A stretch of 64,000 bases of DNA from Massilia sp. Root418 (GTDB lineage Bacteria > Pseudomonadota > Gammaproteobacteria > Burkholderiales > Burkholderiaceae_D). This document shows, in pieces, positions 8,222 to 20,743 of the stretch. The position numbers and the translations under genes were made by a program. Every line of letters starts with the position of its first letter. Within the stretch, counting starts at the first letter, position 1. The stretch covers positions 435,585 through 499,584 of the forward strand of contig NZ_LMEC01000011.1 in the NCBI RefSeq assembly GCF_001425265.1, read 5' to 3'. A model generated the notes under the pieces. It saw only the letters and a program-made list of their open reading frames with translations. It was not told the DNA's origin and ran no database searches.

Positions 8222-9912
8222 GTCGCTGCCGGCACAGGCACAGGCACAGGCGCCGCAACTACGGCCTCAGGGCTGCGTGGCGCGACTGCTGCGGCGGGCA
8301 CGGGAACGCTGGCTGTGCGGGCGGAACCGGCTTTGGCGGCTGGAGCGGATTCCCTGGCGCTGCGGCCGAGCCGGTGGGCGGCGAAGGCCAGCAGCAAGCC
8401 GAGGGCGAACACGGTCAGGTCGAAGCCGGCGACGGCGGCCGGGCCACGGCTTTGCAGCAGCGTCACGCCGAGATGGGAGCTGGTGGTGAACGCGTTCAGC
8501 ACCGGTATGCCCATCAGCAGCAGCGCGCCGGCGCCCAGTTGGAAGCGCCACATCGGTCGGTCCGGCCTGATCTGCGCTAGCCCCATGGCAGCGCCCCAGG
8601 AAATGAAGAACCACATGATCTCGTTTTCTGGCCGTTCCGCCATCCCGACCGGCAGCAGGCGGTTGGCCCAGAAGTAGGCGCCGTAGGCGACGGGCAAGCC
8701 GGCAATGACGCCCAGGTTGAGCGCTTCCACCAGCCGTGTGCCGAAGCCCACGTTGCCGCGTAAATTGCCGCCCGCCTTCAGCGCCTTGGCTTGCCGCTGG
8801 CGGCTCTTGACCGCCCACAGCAGCGCGCCGGTGGCCACCATGGCGCATCCCGCCAGGCCGGAAAGGAAGAAGAAGCCGCGCATCAGCGGGCCCGCAAAGC
8901 GCGCGATGTGCAGGCCGTACATCACGCCGTGCGTGGCGGCCGCGCCGCTCGGGGCGTCGCCGGCTTGCGCCAGCAGGGCGCCGCTGGCGCCGTCGAACTG
9001 CATGGCGGGCTGCTTGTTCGACAGCTCGCGTCCCGCCGCGCGCGTGACCGAGATGCGCGCGTTCGCGTCGTTCGGGCTGGTGACGCTGAGCGCACCCGCC
9101 GCGCGTCCGCCCCAATGCTTTTCCGCCCGCTCGACGATGGGCCGTACCGCCGCCAGCGGCACGTAGGCGCCGGCCGGCTTGACCGGCTTGCCTGCGCTGG
9201 GAAAGACGTCCGCCGTCATGGCTTCGCGGTCGCCCTTGTAGGCCACCTGCGTGGCGGCGGGCATGTACAGGAACATCAGCGTCACCAGGCCGGTGTAGGT
9301 GATCGTCAGGTGATAGGGCAGGGCCAGCACGGCGGTGGCGTTGTGCGCGTCCAGCCAGGAGCGCTGTCCCTTGTTGCTGCGGAAGGTGAAGAAGTCCTTG
9401 AAGATGCGCTTGTGCGTGATGACGCCGCTGATGATGGACACCAGCATGAACATGGCGCAAAACCCCACGATCCAGCGCGCCCAGATGGGCGGCATATAGT
9501 GCAGGTCGAAATGCAGGCGGTAGATGAATTCGCCGCCGCGCGTTTCGCGCGGCTCGTTCAGTTCCATGCCGCTGGCCGGATCGATCAGCGCCGATTTCAG
9601 CCCGCGCTTGCTGCGGTCCGGGTCCGTCCATGCGATGCGGATGGCCGGCGTACGGTCGGTGGGCAGGGTGATGAACCAGCGTTTGGCGTCGGGCGCGCGC
9701 TCCTGCAAGGCTTGCACCGCCACCACGGCGGCGGTGGCCGGCGCCACGCCGCGCACCTGCACGGCGTGCAGCTCCGGCTTCATCCACAGGCTGATCTCGT
9801 CGCGGAAATAGCTGGCGGTGCCGGCGCTGAATACCAGGAACAGGATCCAGCATACCAGCAGGCCGGACCAGGTGTGCAGCCATGCCATCGATTGGCGGAA
9901 GTTTTCTTTCAT
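8218..9912 (-). CDS. PepSY-associated TM-helix protein (siderophore-iron reductase type)
   Basis: A 564-residue inner-membrane protein. The first helix (MAWLHTWSGLLVCWILFLV) and the following STYFRDE-like segment are typical of PepSY_TM proteins, which are thought to reduce or release iron from siderophores in the periplasm. Further helices occur near residues 155-180, 205-230, 345-370 and in the C-terminal third. The start at 9912 (MKENFRQSMAW) is chosen over an upstream in-frame ATG because it matches the family and sits 9 bp after the DUF3649 stop. The Ala/Pro-rich C-terminal tail (about the last 60 residues) is unusual and probably disordered. Confidence 0.85.
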   Translation of the reverse strand: MKENFRQSMAWLHTWSGLLVCWILFLVFSAGTASYFRDEISLWMKPELHAVQVRGVAPATAAVVAVQALQERAPDAKRWFITLPTDRTPAIRIAWTDPDRSKRGLKSALIDPASGMELNEPRETRGGEFIYRLHFDLHYMPPIWARWIVGFCAMFMLVSIISGVITHKRIFKDFFTFRSNKGQRSWLDAHNATAVLALPYHLTITYTGLVTLMFLYMPAATQVAYKGDREAMTADVFPSAGKPVKPAGAYVPLAAVRPIVERAEKHWGGRAAGALSVTSPNDANARISVTRAAGRELSNKQPAMQFDGASGALLAQAGDAPSGAAATHGVMYGLHIARFAGPLMRGFFFLSGLAGCAMVATGALLWAVKSRQRQAKALKAGGNLRGNVGFGTRLVEALNLGVIAGLPVAYGAYFWANRLLPVGMAERPENEIMWFFISWGAAMGLAQIRPDRPMWRFQLGAGALLLMGIPVLNAFTTSSHLGVTLLQSRGPAAVAGFDLTVFALGLLLAFAAHRLGRSARESAPAAKAGSARTASVPVPAAAVAPRSPEAVVAAPVPVPVPAAT

Positions 9913-9920
9913 CGGCAACC

Positions 9921-10253
9921 TCAGGAAATGGCGCAGGCGGCGCCGGCCAGCGCGGCTGCCGGCAGCAACACGCCCGCCCAGGCGCGCGCTGCCGTGCGGG
10001 CGGCGAACGCCCACAGCACCGCGCCCGCGTAGACGGCAAAGGAGGACAGCGTGGCGGCCATTACGGCGTCCGCGCGGCTCAGGTTCAGCCGCGGCAGCAG
10101 GGGCAGCAACTGAGCCAGGAAGGCGCTGGCCGCCGCCGCCAGCGCGTAGCCGCCCAGGATGGCGGCTGCGGCGCGCGCGGCTACGCTCAGCCGATACGCC
10201 AGCCGATGACCCAGCCGATGACCCAGCGGCGCGGAAAGGATAGGCATCCGCAT
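9921..10253 (-). CDS. DUF3649 family membrane protein
   Basis: A 110-residue protein with about three membrane helices (near residues 30-52, 64-86, 90-108). DUF3649 proteins accompany TonB siderophore receptors and PepSY proteins; no activity is established. Near its start a 12-bp direct repeat (CCAGCCGATGAC, 10199-10225) encodes the GHRLGHRL segment. It begins 4 bp after the receptor stop codon, so it is in the same operon. The second Met (residue 3) is an alternative start. Confidence 0.75.
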   Translation of the reverse strand: MRMPILSAPLGHRLGHRLAYRLSVAARAAAAILGGYALAAAASAFLAQLLPLLPRLNLSRADAVMAATLSSFAVYAGAVLWAFAARTAARAWAGVLLPAAALAGAACAIS

Positions 10254-10257
10254 GGGA

Positions 10258-12429
10258 CTACCAGGCGTAGCGCGCCGTCAGCGCGGCGCTGCGGCGTTGG
10301 CCGTAGAAGCAGTCGCCGCGCGCCAGGCAGGTGGAAATCTGCACCTTGTCCGCCAGGTTGGTGACGTTGACGGCAATGCGCCAAGGGCCGCTGCTGTAGG
10401 ACAGCATGGCGTCCAGCAGGGTGATGCCGGGCGTTTCCAGCACATCGAGCCCGTCCCATGAGGACGACAGGTGGCGTACCCCGCCGCCCGCGCTGAAGCC
10501 GGCCTTGCCGGCGATGGCGAAGCGGTGCGTCAGCCAGGCCGACACGTTGTGCTCCGGGACGCCGCTCAGGCGCTTGCCGTTGTCGGCGCCGTTGCTGCGG
10601 GCCACCTTGGCGTCGGTGTAGGCGTAGCCTGCGGTCCAGCTCCAGTCGCGTCCCAGGCTGCCGCCGCTCTCCAGCTCCAGGCCCTGCACCTGCACTTCGC
10701 CGATCTGGATGCTGTTGAGCGGATTGGCCGGGTCGGTGGTCTTGCGGTTGGTGTCGCGCAGGTCGTACACGGCCAGGGTGGTGTTGAAGCCGCCGTCCTT
10801 CGGCTGCCACTTCAGGCCCGCCTCCCATTGCTTGCCGCGCTGCGGCGCGAAGGCCTTGCCGCTCAGGTCCACGCCGCCCAGCGGCAGGAAGGACTCGGAA
10901 TAGCTCACGTACGGCGCCCAGCCCTGTTCCGACAGGTACAGCAGGCCGGCACGCCTGGTGGTGGCCTTGTCGTCGGTGCGGCTGGCGGCGCGGCCTTCGA
11001 TGTCGTTCTCGGCGGCGTCGCGGCGCAGGCCGACCAGCGCGGTCCAGTTGGGTGTGAACTTGAGCTGGTCCTGCAGGTACAGGCCCCTCTGGTGCAGATT
11101 GGTGGTGGGCATGTGCGAGAGCGAGGCGGGCGGCGTGTAATGGCCATACACCGGCGCGTACACGTCCAGCGGCGCTGCCACGCCGGTGCCGCGCGCCTGG
11201 CGGGTTTCCACGCGCTGCAGGTCGAAGCCGGCCAGGAAGGTGTGCTGGATGGCGCCGGTGGCAAATTTCGCTTCCAGCTGGGTGTCCGCCAGCAGCGTAT
11301 CGAGCTCGTTGTACTGCTGGATCAGGTCGCGGTTGATGGTGCGCTGGTCGGCGTTGAAGACCGGGCGCGCTGGGCGGCCGGCGGCCGGCACGGCGGTAAA
11401 GCTGGTGTAGGCGCTGCGGTAGTCCACGCTGCTGTTCGACTTGCGCACCGTCTGGCGCAGCTGGATGCCGTTCCTGAAGCGGTGGCTGAGCATGTAGCCC
11501 AGGTTGGTCTGCTCGGTGTTGTAGGCGTCCCAGCCCGGCTCGCCGGTGAAGGTGCTGGTGCCGATGCGGCCGAACCTGGAAGGCAGCAGTGTGCCCTGCC
11601 ACGGGAAGAAGCCGATCAGCGAGCCGCTCTTGTCTTCCTGGCGCAGCGCCGTCAGGGTCAGTTCGGTGTCGCCGTTGGGCGACCAGGTGAGCGAAGGCGC
11701 AAACACGCGCCTGTCGTCGGCCACGTGGTGTACCTGCGTGCCGCTGTCGCGCGCCACGGCCACCAAGCGCGCCATCCAGTGCCCCTGCTCGTCCAGCACC
11801 TGGTTGATGTCGGCCGACACCTGCTTGCGGCTGTTGCTGCCCAGCTGCGCCTGCACTTCGCGCTGGTTGCCCGATACGGGGCGCTTGGATACCAGGTTGA
11901 CCACGCCGCCGATGCCGCCCTGGCCGTACAGCACGGACGACGGGCCGCGTAGCACTTCTACGCGTTCCAGCGTGTACGGATCGGGGCGGGTGGTGTTGTA
12001 GGAGCCGAAGTTCATCTGCACGCCGTCCTGCAGCAGCGCGGGGTTGCCTCCGCGCGCGCTGACCGAGTCCACGCGGCTGTCGAAATAGGTGGAGACCAGG
12101 CCGGCGCTGTAGTTCACGGTCTGGCGCAGCGTTTGCGCGCCCTGTTCTTCGAAGCGCTCGCGCAGGATCACGGAAATGGATTGCGGGGTTTCGATCAGCG
12201 GCGTGTCGGTCTTGGTGCCCACGCCGGCGCGGCGCGCAGCGTAGGTGTCGTCTTCCTTCTTGCCGTCGACGGTGACCACGGCCATGACGGCCGGGGCGGC
12301 GGCTGCGCCGGCGTCGTCAGCCGGGCCGGCGGCGTGGGATGCCGGGGCGGCCCCGCCCAGGGCAGCGAAGACCAGGGCCGAGCGCACGGCGGCGCTCAGC
12401 GGCGAAGAGGGAAAACGAGGGTGCGGCAT
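10258..12429 (-). CDS. TonB-dependent siderophore receptor
   Basis: A 723-residue outer-membrane receptor of the FhuA/FpvA-like class (TIGR01783 type). Signal peptide about residues 1-33, plug domain with TDTPLIETPQSISVILRE and YTLERVEVLRGPSSVLYGQGG, then a beta-barrel ending in RYAW. A Cys pair near the C-terminus (STCLARGDCFYGQRR) is common in this class. It heads the operon with DUF3649, PepSY and DUF3325 genes and has a Fur box over its -10, so iron starvation should induce it. The particular siderophore cannot be told from sequence; no biosynthesis genes are present, which fits use of a foreign siderophore. Confidence 0.9.
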   Translation of the reverse strand: MPHPRFPSSPLSAAVRSALVFAALGGAAPASHAAGPADDAGAAAAPAVMAVVTVDGKKEDDTYAARRAGVGTKTDTPLIETPQSISVILRERFEEQGAQTLRQTVNYSAGLVSTYFDSRVDSVSARGGNPALLQDGVQMNFGSYNTTRPDPYTLERVEVLRGPSSVLYGQGGIGGVVNLVSKRPVSGNQREVQAQLGSNSRKQVSADINQVLDEQGHWMARLVAVARDSGTQVHHVADDRRVFAPSLTWSPNGDTELTLTALRQEDKSGSLIGFFPWQGTLLPSRFGRIGTSTFTGEPGWDAYNTEQTNLGYMLSHRFRNGIQLRQTVRKSNSSVDYRSAYTSFTAVPAAGRPARPVFNADQRTINRDLIQQYNELDTLLADTQLEAKFATGAIQHTFLAGFDLQRVETRQARGTGVAAPLDVYAPVYGHYTPPASLSHMPTTNLHQRGLYLQDQLKFTPNWTALVGLRRDAAENDIEGRAASRTDDKATTRRAGLLYLSEQGWAPYVSYSESFLPLGGVDLSGKAFAPQRGKQWEAGLKWQPKDGGFNTTLAVYDLRDTNRKTTDPANPLNSIQIGEVQVQGLELESGGSLGRDWSWTAGYAYTDAKVARSNGADNGKRLSGVPEHNVSAWLTHRFAIAGKAGFSAGGGVRHLSSSWDGLDVLETPGITLLDAMLSYSSGPWRIAVNVTNLADKVQISTCLARGDCFYGQRRSAALTARYAW

Positions 12430-12487
12430 CGGGCCATCCTTGAAAGTGAACGGCTGGCGATGGCTGGCGTGGTTGCTTGACTCTTTT

Positions 12488-12509
12488 AATGAGAATGATT
12501 CTCATTATA
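12488..12509 (-). promoter_or_regulatory. Fur box overlapping the -10 of the siderophore receptor operon
   Basis: AATGAGAATGATTCTCATT (12488-12506) is a near-perfect 19-bp Fur palindrome. On the minus strand it overlaps a TATAAT -10 (12504-12509); a TTGTCC -35 lies 18 bp further upstream. Iron-bound Fur would block RNA polymerase directly. Confidence 0.9.
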
Positions 12510-12535
12510 GCAGAGCTGCACCCGGGAGGACAACC

Positions 12536-12940
12536 TTAAAGATGGCGCGTTTCCGCAGGCGGGTGCTGCCAGTTGTTGTGGCGGCCGTCGGAGTAGTGCA
12601 CCGGCGCGGCGATCAATTCTTCCGGCGTCACGTCGTCCAGGCAAGCGACTTGCACGCCGACGTAATGGCCGCCGATTTCCTCGACGTAGCCGCGGCCGAA
12701 GGCGTGCACGCCGCAGGTACGGCAGAACAGGTGATGCGCGCTTTTGGTGGCGAACTGGTAGTCGGTGAGCGCGTCCTCGCCGGCCAGCAGGCGGAAGGCG
12801 TCGGGCTTGATGATGGCGCCCCAGTTGCGGATCTTGGTGCAGATCGAGCAGTTGCACTTGCCGGTGCCGGCGCTCAGGTCGATGTCGGCTTCAAAGCGCA
12901 CGGCGCCGCAGTGGCAGCTGCCGGTGTAGGTTTTTTTCAT
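12536..12940 (-). CDS. GFA family (CENP-V/GFA domain) zinc-binding protein
   Basis: A 134-residue single-domain protein of the glutathione-dependent formaldehyde-activating (GFA) fold. The Cys sets are visible: C9-H-C11-G, C29-N-C31-S-I-C34 and C73-R-T-C76-G, which hold the structural and catalytic zinc ions in Gfa. Most family members of this type have no proven formaldehyde activity, so function is left open. It lies 111 bp downstream of the Kef-type antiporter gene on the same strand and may share its transcript; glutathione is a theme common to both families. Confidence 0.85.
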   Translation of the reverse strand: MKKTYTGSCHCGAVRFEADIDLSAGTGKCNCSICTKIRNWGAIIKPDAFRLLAGEDALTDYQFATKSAHHLFCRTCGVHAFGRGYVEEIGGHYVGVQVACLDDVTPEELIAAPVHYSDGRHNNWQHPPAETRHL

Positions 12941-13051
12941 TGAATGTCTCCTGACGGCCGGGCCAAATCCGGCCTGCAGGAAGTGTAGCGCGGCGGATGG
13001 CCGCGCGGTGCACGGTTCCGGGCGACGGGCGGCGGGCTGCGGGCTGCGCGC

Positions 13052-14869
13052 TCAGGCTTCCGGCACGCTGCTGCGTTCTTGCAAGTCGGCCGCCAGCAGC
13101 TGGTTCATGCGCTCGCTCGATTCGCGCAGCGCCACGGCATATTTCTCGTCATCGCCCCACACCTTGGCCAGCGCGGTGATCATGTCCTCGTCGTGGCGGC
13201 GGAAGCTGGCGCTGGCCTTGGCCGCGTCTTCCGGCGCCACGCCCAGCGCGCGCAAGGCCTTCTCGCCGATGGCCAGACCGCCTTCGAAGGTTTCGCGCTC
13301 CACCACGTGCGCGCCCCGGTCCAGCAGGCGGTAAGCGTGGCGGCGGTCGTAGGCGCGCGCCAGGACGGTCAGGTTGGGGAAATACTGCTTCGCGATTTCC
13401 ACCAGCGCCTCGGCCTGGTCGCGGTCGTCGATCGCCACGATCAGCAGCTTGGCTTGCGCCGCGCCTGCGGCGCGCAGCAGGTCGAGCCGGGTGGCATCGC
13501 CATAATAGACGCGGCGGCCGAAGCGGCGCACCAGCTCCACCTGCTCGGCGCTGGCGTCCAGCGTGGAGATGTTGAACTTGTTGACCATCAACAGGCGCGC
13601 GGCGATCTGGCCGAAACGGCCGAAGCCCGCCACGATCACGTCCGGCTCGTGTTCCAGCGCGCCCGCTTCGGGTTCCGGCTTGCTGGAAAAACCCGGGCCT
13701 GCCAGGCGGTCGTACAGGATCAGCGCGAAGGGCGTGAGCGCCATCGAGATGGCGACGGCGGCCACCGACAGCGCCGAGATGTCGGCTGCGATCACGCCCG
13801 AGGCGGAGGCAAGCCCCAGCAGCACAAAGGCGAACTCGCCGCCCTGGCTGAGCGCCGCGCCGGTCTGCGCCGCCGTGCGCGAGGGCATGCCGAAGGCGCG
13901 CATGATGCCGTAGATGACGGCGGTCTTCACCGCCATCAGGCCGAACACCATGGCCGCCAGCAGGCCCGCCTGCTGCGCCGCCAGCGCCAGGTTGACGCTG
14001 GCGCCCACCGACATGAAGAACAGGCCAAGCAGCAGGCCGCGGAACGGTTCGATGTCGCCCTCCAGCTCGCGCCGGAATTCGCTGTCGGCCAGCACCACGC
14101 CGGCCAGGAAGGCGCCCAGCGCGGCCGACAGACCCACCGCCTGCATCAGCAGCGACACGCCCACCACCAGCAGCAGCGCGGCAGCTGTGAAGATTTCGCG
14201 CGAGCGGATCTTGGCGATGTAGCGCAGCGCGGGCCGCATCAGGAAGCGGCCCACCACGATGACGATCACCACCGCGCCGATCACGGCGGCGGCGTGGACC
14301 CAGGCGGGCGTGCCTTTCAGCAGGCCGGAGTCGGCGGCGTTGCTCACGCGTTCGTCGGCCAGCAGCGGCAGCGCGGCGATCATGGGGATGGTGGCCACGT
14401 CCTGGAATAGCAGGATGCCTTGCGAGGCGTCGCCGGTGGGCGTCTTGCGCAGGCCTTTTTCCTCCAACGACTGCAGCACCACGGCGGTGGACGACAGCGA
14501 CAGGATGAAGCCCAGCGCCACGGCGGCCTGCCAGTCCATGCCGAACGCCAGGCCGATGGCGGCCAGCGCCAGGCCGCTCAACAGCACCTGCAGGCCGCCC
14601 AGGCCGAAGAAGGCGGTGCGCATATGCCACAGCAGGGATGGCTGCACTTCCAGTCCGATCAGGAACAGCATGATCACCACGCCGAATTCGGCGAAGTGCA
14701 TCACCTCGGCCGGGTCGTGCACGAAGGCGAGGGCGGAAGGGCCGATCAGCAGGCCGGCCACCAGGTAGCCGAGCACCGAGCCCAATCCCAGCCGCTGCGC
14801 CAGCGGCACCGCCAGCACGCCGGCGGTGAGGTAGACCAGGGCCATCAAGAGGAGATTGGAGCCTTCCAT
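13052..14869 (-). CDS. Kef-type K+/H+ antiporter (CPA2 family) with RCK domain
   Basis: A 605-residue inner-membrane cation:proton antiporter. Residues 1-385 form about 12-13 helices starting MEGSNLLLMALVYLTAG; an Rossmann-type RCK_N domain starts near residue 408 (VIVAGFGRFGQIAARLL) and carries the acidic nucleotide-binding positions TLDAS and YYGDATR. This matches KefB/KefC/YbaL proteins, which export K+ (often gated by glutathione adducts or NAD(H)) to protect against electrophiles. No KefF/KefG ancillary gene is adjacent, so gating is uncertain. The upstream gap (14870-15099) contains two REP-like units and no gene. Confidence 0.88.
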   Translation of the reverse strand: MEGSNLLLMALVYLTAGVLAVPLAQRLGLGSVLGYLVAGLLIGPSALAFVHDPAEVMHFAEFGVVIMLFLIGLEVQPSLLWHMRTAFFGLGGLQVLLSGLALAAIGLAFGMDWQAAVALGFILSLSSTAVVLQSLEEKGLRKTPTGDASQGILLFQDVATIPMIAALPLLADERVSNAADSGLLKGTPAWVHAAAVIGAVVIVIVVGRFLMRPALRYIAKIRSREIFTAAALLLVVGVSLLMQAVGLSAALGAFLAGVVLADSEFRRELEGDIEPFRGLLLGLFFMSVGASVNLALAAQQAGLLAAMVFGLMAVKTAVIYGIMRAFGMPSRTAAQTGAALSQGGEFAFVLLGLASASGVIAADISALSVAAVAISMALTPFALILYDRLAGPGFSSKPEPEAGALEHEPDVIVAGFGRFGQIAARLLMVNKFNISTLDASAEQVELVRRFGRRVYYGDATRLDLLRAAGAAQAKLLIVAIDDRDQAEALVEIAKQYFPNLTVLARAYDRRHAYRLLDRGAHVVERETFEGGLAIGEKALRALGVAPEDAAKASASFRRHDEDMITALAKVWGDDEKYAVALRESSERMNQLLAADLQERSSVPEA

Positions 14870-14964
14870 TGCGTATCCTTAGTTGTGTAAGGACGCAGTA
14901 TGCGGTGACGTGGCGCGTTTGACAATTGCGCGTGAGGGGGAGGCGGGTGGCGGCGGTGGGCGAT

Positions 14965-15044
14965 GGCGGGTTACGCGCCGGCGCGCTAACCCGCCCTACA
15001 CGGGTAGAACGTAGGGCGGGTTAGCGCGGAGCGCGTAACCCGCC
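14965..15044. repeat. REP-like palindrome pair
   Basis: Two units in opposite orientation (14965-14999 and 15010-15044) of the GGCGGGTTACGC...GCTAACCCGCC family, between the GH31 gene end and the antiporter gene start. The pair can also fold into one larger hairpin. Confidence 0.85.
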
Positions 15045-15094
15045 GAACCGCCGAACCGCCGAACCGCCGAACCGCCGAACCGCCGAACCGCCGC
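15041..15094. repeat. short tandem repeat, 8-bp unit CCGCCGAA
   Basis: About six to seven units continuing from the last arm of the REP-like unit at 15010-15044 up to the GH31 stop codon; parallels the array at 5886-5955. Confidence 0.85.
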
Positions 15095-15099
15095 GCCGC

Positions 15100-17502
15100 C
15101 TAGCGCAAGGAAATCGCAACGGTACTCGCCGCGCGCGCCGTCGCTGGCAGTTGCACTGTCAGCACCTGCCGCTTGCCATCCCAGCCAAATTTGGCCGGCT
15201 TGCCCTCCAGCGTGACGCCGGCCGGCTTTGCAGCCACATTGTGCACCGTCAGCGCCACACTGCGTTCCGGACGCTGGTACTGCTTGCCCACTTCCGACGC
15301 CAGCGTGATGACCAGCTGCTTCTCATTCGCCGCGCTGGCAAAGCGCACGATCTCATACTTGCCCTTGGCATAAGCGTCCGGCGTAGCGCCATCATCGTCA
15401 TACAGCTTGCCGCTGCCCGACAAGACCGCCGCGTCGTGGTAATAGTGCAGTTCCAGCTTGCGCGTGCTGTAGTCGCGGGTGCTCTGCACCGGCGCCACCA
15501 TCGGAATGAAAGAACCCGCGCGCACGAACACCGGAATGTGGTCCAGCGCTACCGGCACCACGGCCGTGATCCCGCCCGCGTAACGGCGGCCGCTGTGAAA
15601 GTCGAACCACGCCGGGCTGGTGGCCGGCAGGTAGACTTCCTTGCGGCGCGCCCCCGGCTCGGTAATCGGCGCCACCACGAACGCGTGCCCCCACAGATAG
15701 GACGACACCAGGTTACGCACATTCTCGTTCTGCGGCTCTTCATACAGCATCGGCCGCATCAGCGGCAGGCCCTCCTGGCTGTTGTCGAAGCCCAGCGTGT
15801 AGTTATACGGCAGCATGCTGTAGCGCAGGCGGACGGCCTCGCGCGCCAGCGCCTTGGTGGCCTCCTCGCGGAACACCGGCTCGGAGGGGACTTCCTGCTG
15901 CGCGTGCGGGCGGAACACCGGCTGGAACACGCCGTACTGCAGCCAGCGCGTATACAGCTCGTCGTCCAGGTAAGGGTTGGCGAAGCCGCCCAGGTCCGAG
16001 TGCATATAGCCCAGGCCCTGCATGCCCATCTGCACCGCGATCTCCGGCTGCGCCTTCAATCCGCCCCAGCTGCGGTTCACGTCGCCCGACCAGGGAATCA
16101 GGCCGAAACGCTGCGAACCGGAATAGCCGGCGCGCATCAGGATGAAGGGCCGCTCATCCGGGAAGTCCTTCTGGTAGCCCTCGGCGATCAGGCGCGCCCA
16201 GTCGTGGCCATAGGTGTTGTGCACCTGGTCCGCCGTGCCGGTGCCATGGCGCACGGTGGACGGATGCACTTCCGGTTCGCCCAGGTCGCCCCACCAGCCG
16301 GCCACGCCGTAATCCTGGCGCAAGCCTCTGTAGATGTTCCAGAACCAGTCCTTGCCGGTCTTGCTGTAGATGTCGATCAGGCCCGTGTTCCCGAAGTAGA
16401 AGTCGTAGCGCGCCGGGGTGCCGGCGGCATCGGTGGCCAGCGCCTTGCTGTCCACCGCGTCCTGCCATTTGCTGGAGGAGGTCAGCACGAACGGCTCGGT
16501 GATCAGTACCGTCTTCACGCCCTGCGCGGCGAAGTCCGATACCATCTTCTTCGGCGTTGGGAAGTTGTCCTTGTCGAAGGCCAGGTTGCCCATGGTGCCC
16601 TTGATGTCCTTGCCGAACCAGTACAGGTCGAACACGATGGCGTCCAGCGGGATCTTCTCGTCGGCGAACTTCTTCACCACCGCGCGCGCCTCCTGCTCCG
16701 TGTGGTAGCCGAAGCGGCTGGCGAAATTGCCGAAGGCCCAGCGCGGCGGCAGCGGCTGGCGGCCGGTCAGGCTGGTGTAGCTGCCCACCACGTCCTCCCA
16801 GCTGTCGCCCGCGATCAACTGGTAGGTCTTGCGGCCGCCGATGGTTTCATACGCCAGCGTATTGTCCTTTTTGCTGTCGAAGTCCAGGTGGCCAATGGCC
16901 GCGTTGTCGAAATGGAGCGCGTACATCCTGGACGACATGGCCACCGGCAGCGTGAAGTTCAGCAGTTCCGAGCGGTCGTCGTAGCCGTAGTGCGCCTTGT
17001 TGTACAAGGTGAAGCGGTTGCCGCGCCGGTTCATGCCCACCGCGCGTGCGCCGGCGCCGTATAGCGCCTCGTCCTTGTCCAGCTCGAAGTCGATCACCTC
17101 GGCGCCGTCCTTTTTGCTGTAGCCGCGCTTTTCCATCACCAGCGGCTTGCCCTTGTAGGCGTAGGCGATGCGGAACGGCGACTTGGTCACCGTGACGCTG
17201 ATGCCGCCGGCCACCGCGTATTCCAGCTTGCCGTCCGCATCCTTCAGGGTGGCGCTGTCCTTGCCCGGCGCCAGCACCACCGCGTGCGACGCCGGCACGA
17301 CGGCCTCGCCCTGCGGCACGAACGTGGTTTCAACGATACGCGGCGAGTACGGTTTGATGAAGTATTTGCCATCGCTGGTAGTAAGCTCCAGCTGGTTGCC
17401 GTTCAGGGTGGCGCCGTGCAGTGTGCGGTCGGCGTTCTGGGCCAGCGCAAGCGGGCTGGCCAGCAGCAGGAGGGCGATCTTGCTCAGGGTAGATGTGGTC
17501 AT
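15100..17502 (-). CDS. GH31 alpha-glucosidase (periplasmic/secreted)
   Basis: An 800-residue glycoside hydrolase family 31 enzyme that should release glucose from the non-reducing end of maltooligosaccharides. Signal peptide about residues 1-21 (ends LALAQ). The barrel carries the nucleophile D406 (WWGDLGEPE) and the acid/base D474 (WSGDVNRSW); an N-terminal beta-sandwich and C-terminal beta domains flank it. It is divergent from the MFS/pgm/amylase operon across 186 bp containing two HexR-like sites, one only 11 bp from its start codon. Assigned to periplasmic maltodextrin breakdown; alpha-xylosidase or sulfoquinovosidase activity is less likely from the context. Confidence 0.9.
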   Translation of the reverse strand: MTTSTLSKIALLLLASPLALAQNADRTLHGATLNGNQLELTTSDGKYFIKPYSPRIVETTFVPQGEAVVPASHAVVLAPGKDSATLKDADGKLEYAVAGGISVTVTKSPFRIAYAYKGKPLVMEKRGYSKKDGAEVIDFELDKDEALYGAGARAVGMNRRGNRFTLYNKAHYGYDDRSELLNFTLPVAMSSRMYALHFDNAAIGHLDFDSKKDNTLAYETIGGRKTYQLIAGDSWEDVVGSYTSLTGRQPLPPRWAFGNFASRFGYHTEQEARAVVKKFADEKIPLDAIVFDLYWFGKDIKGTMGNLAFDKDNFPTPKKMVSDFAAQGVKTVLITEPFVLTSSSKWQDAVDSKALATDAAGTPARYDFYFGNTGLIDIYSKTGKDWFWNIYRGLRQDYGVAGWWGDLGEPEVHPSTVRHGTGTADQVHNTYGHDWARLIAEGYQKDFPDERPFILMRAGYSGSQRFGLIPWSGDVNRSWGGLKAQPEIAVQMGMQGLGYMHSDLGGFANPYLDDELYTRWLQYGVFQPVFRPHAQQEVPSEPVFREEATKALAREAVRLRYSMLPYNYTLGFDNSQEGLPLMRPMLYEEPQNENVRNLVSSYLWGHAFVVAPITEPGARRKEVYLPATSPAWFDFHSGRRYAGGITAVVPVALDHIPVFVRAGSFIPMVAPVQSTRDYSTRKLELHYYHDAAVLSGSGKLYDDDGATPDAYAKGKYEIVRFASAANEKQLVITLASEVGKQYQRPERSVALTVHNVAAKPAGVTLEGKPAKFGWDGKRQVLTVQLPATARAASTVAISLR

Positions 17503-17512
17503 GTCGTTTTCT

Positions 17513-17525
17513 GTTATTTGACTAC
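17513..17525. promoter_or_regulatory. HexR-like operator, site D (GTTAT-TTG-ACTAC)
   Basis: Right arm perfect, left arm two mismatches. It lies 11 bp before the GH31 start codon, over its ribosome-binding region, so binding would be at or after transcription start. Confidence 0.5.
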
Positions 17526-17590
17526 AAAACGGGTGTCTCTGGCGGGGCGGAAGCAGGCTAACCCGCTAATTCTACTATGAGTGCTTTGGA

Positions 17591-20720
<3,130 letters not shown>

Positions 20721-20743
20721 CCACAACCACAGGACCGAACTGC

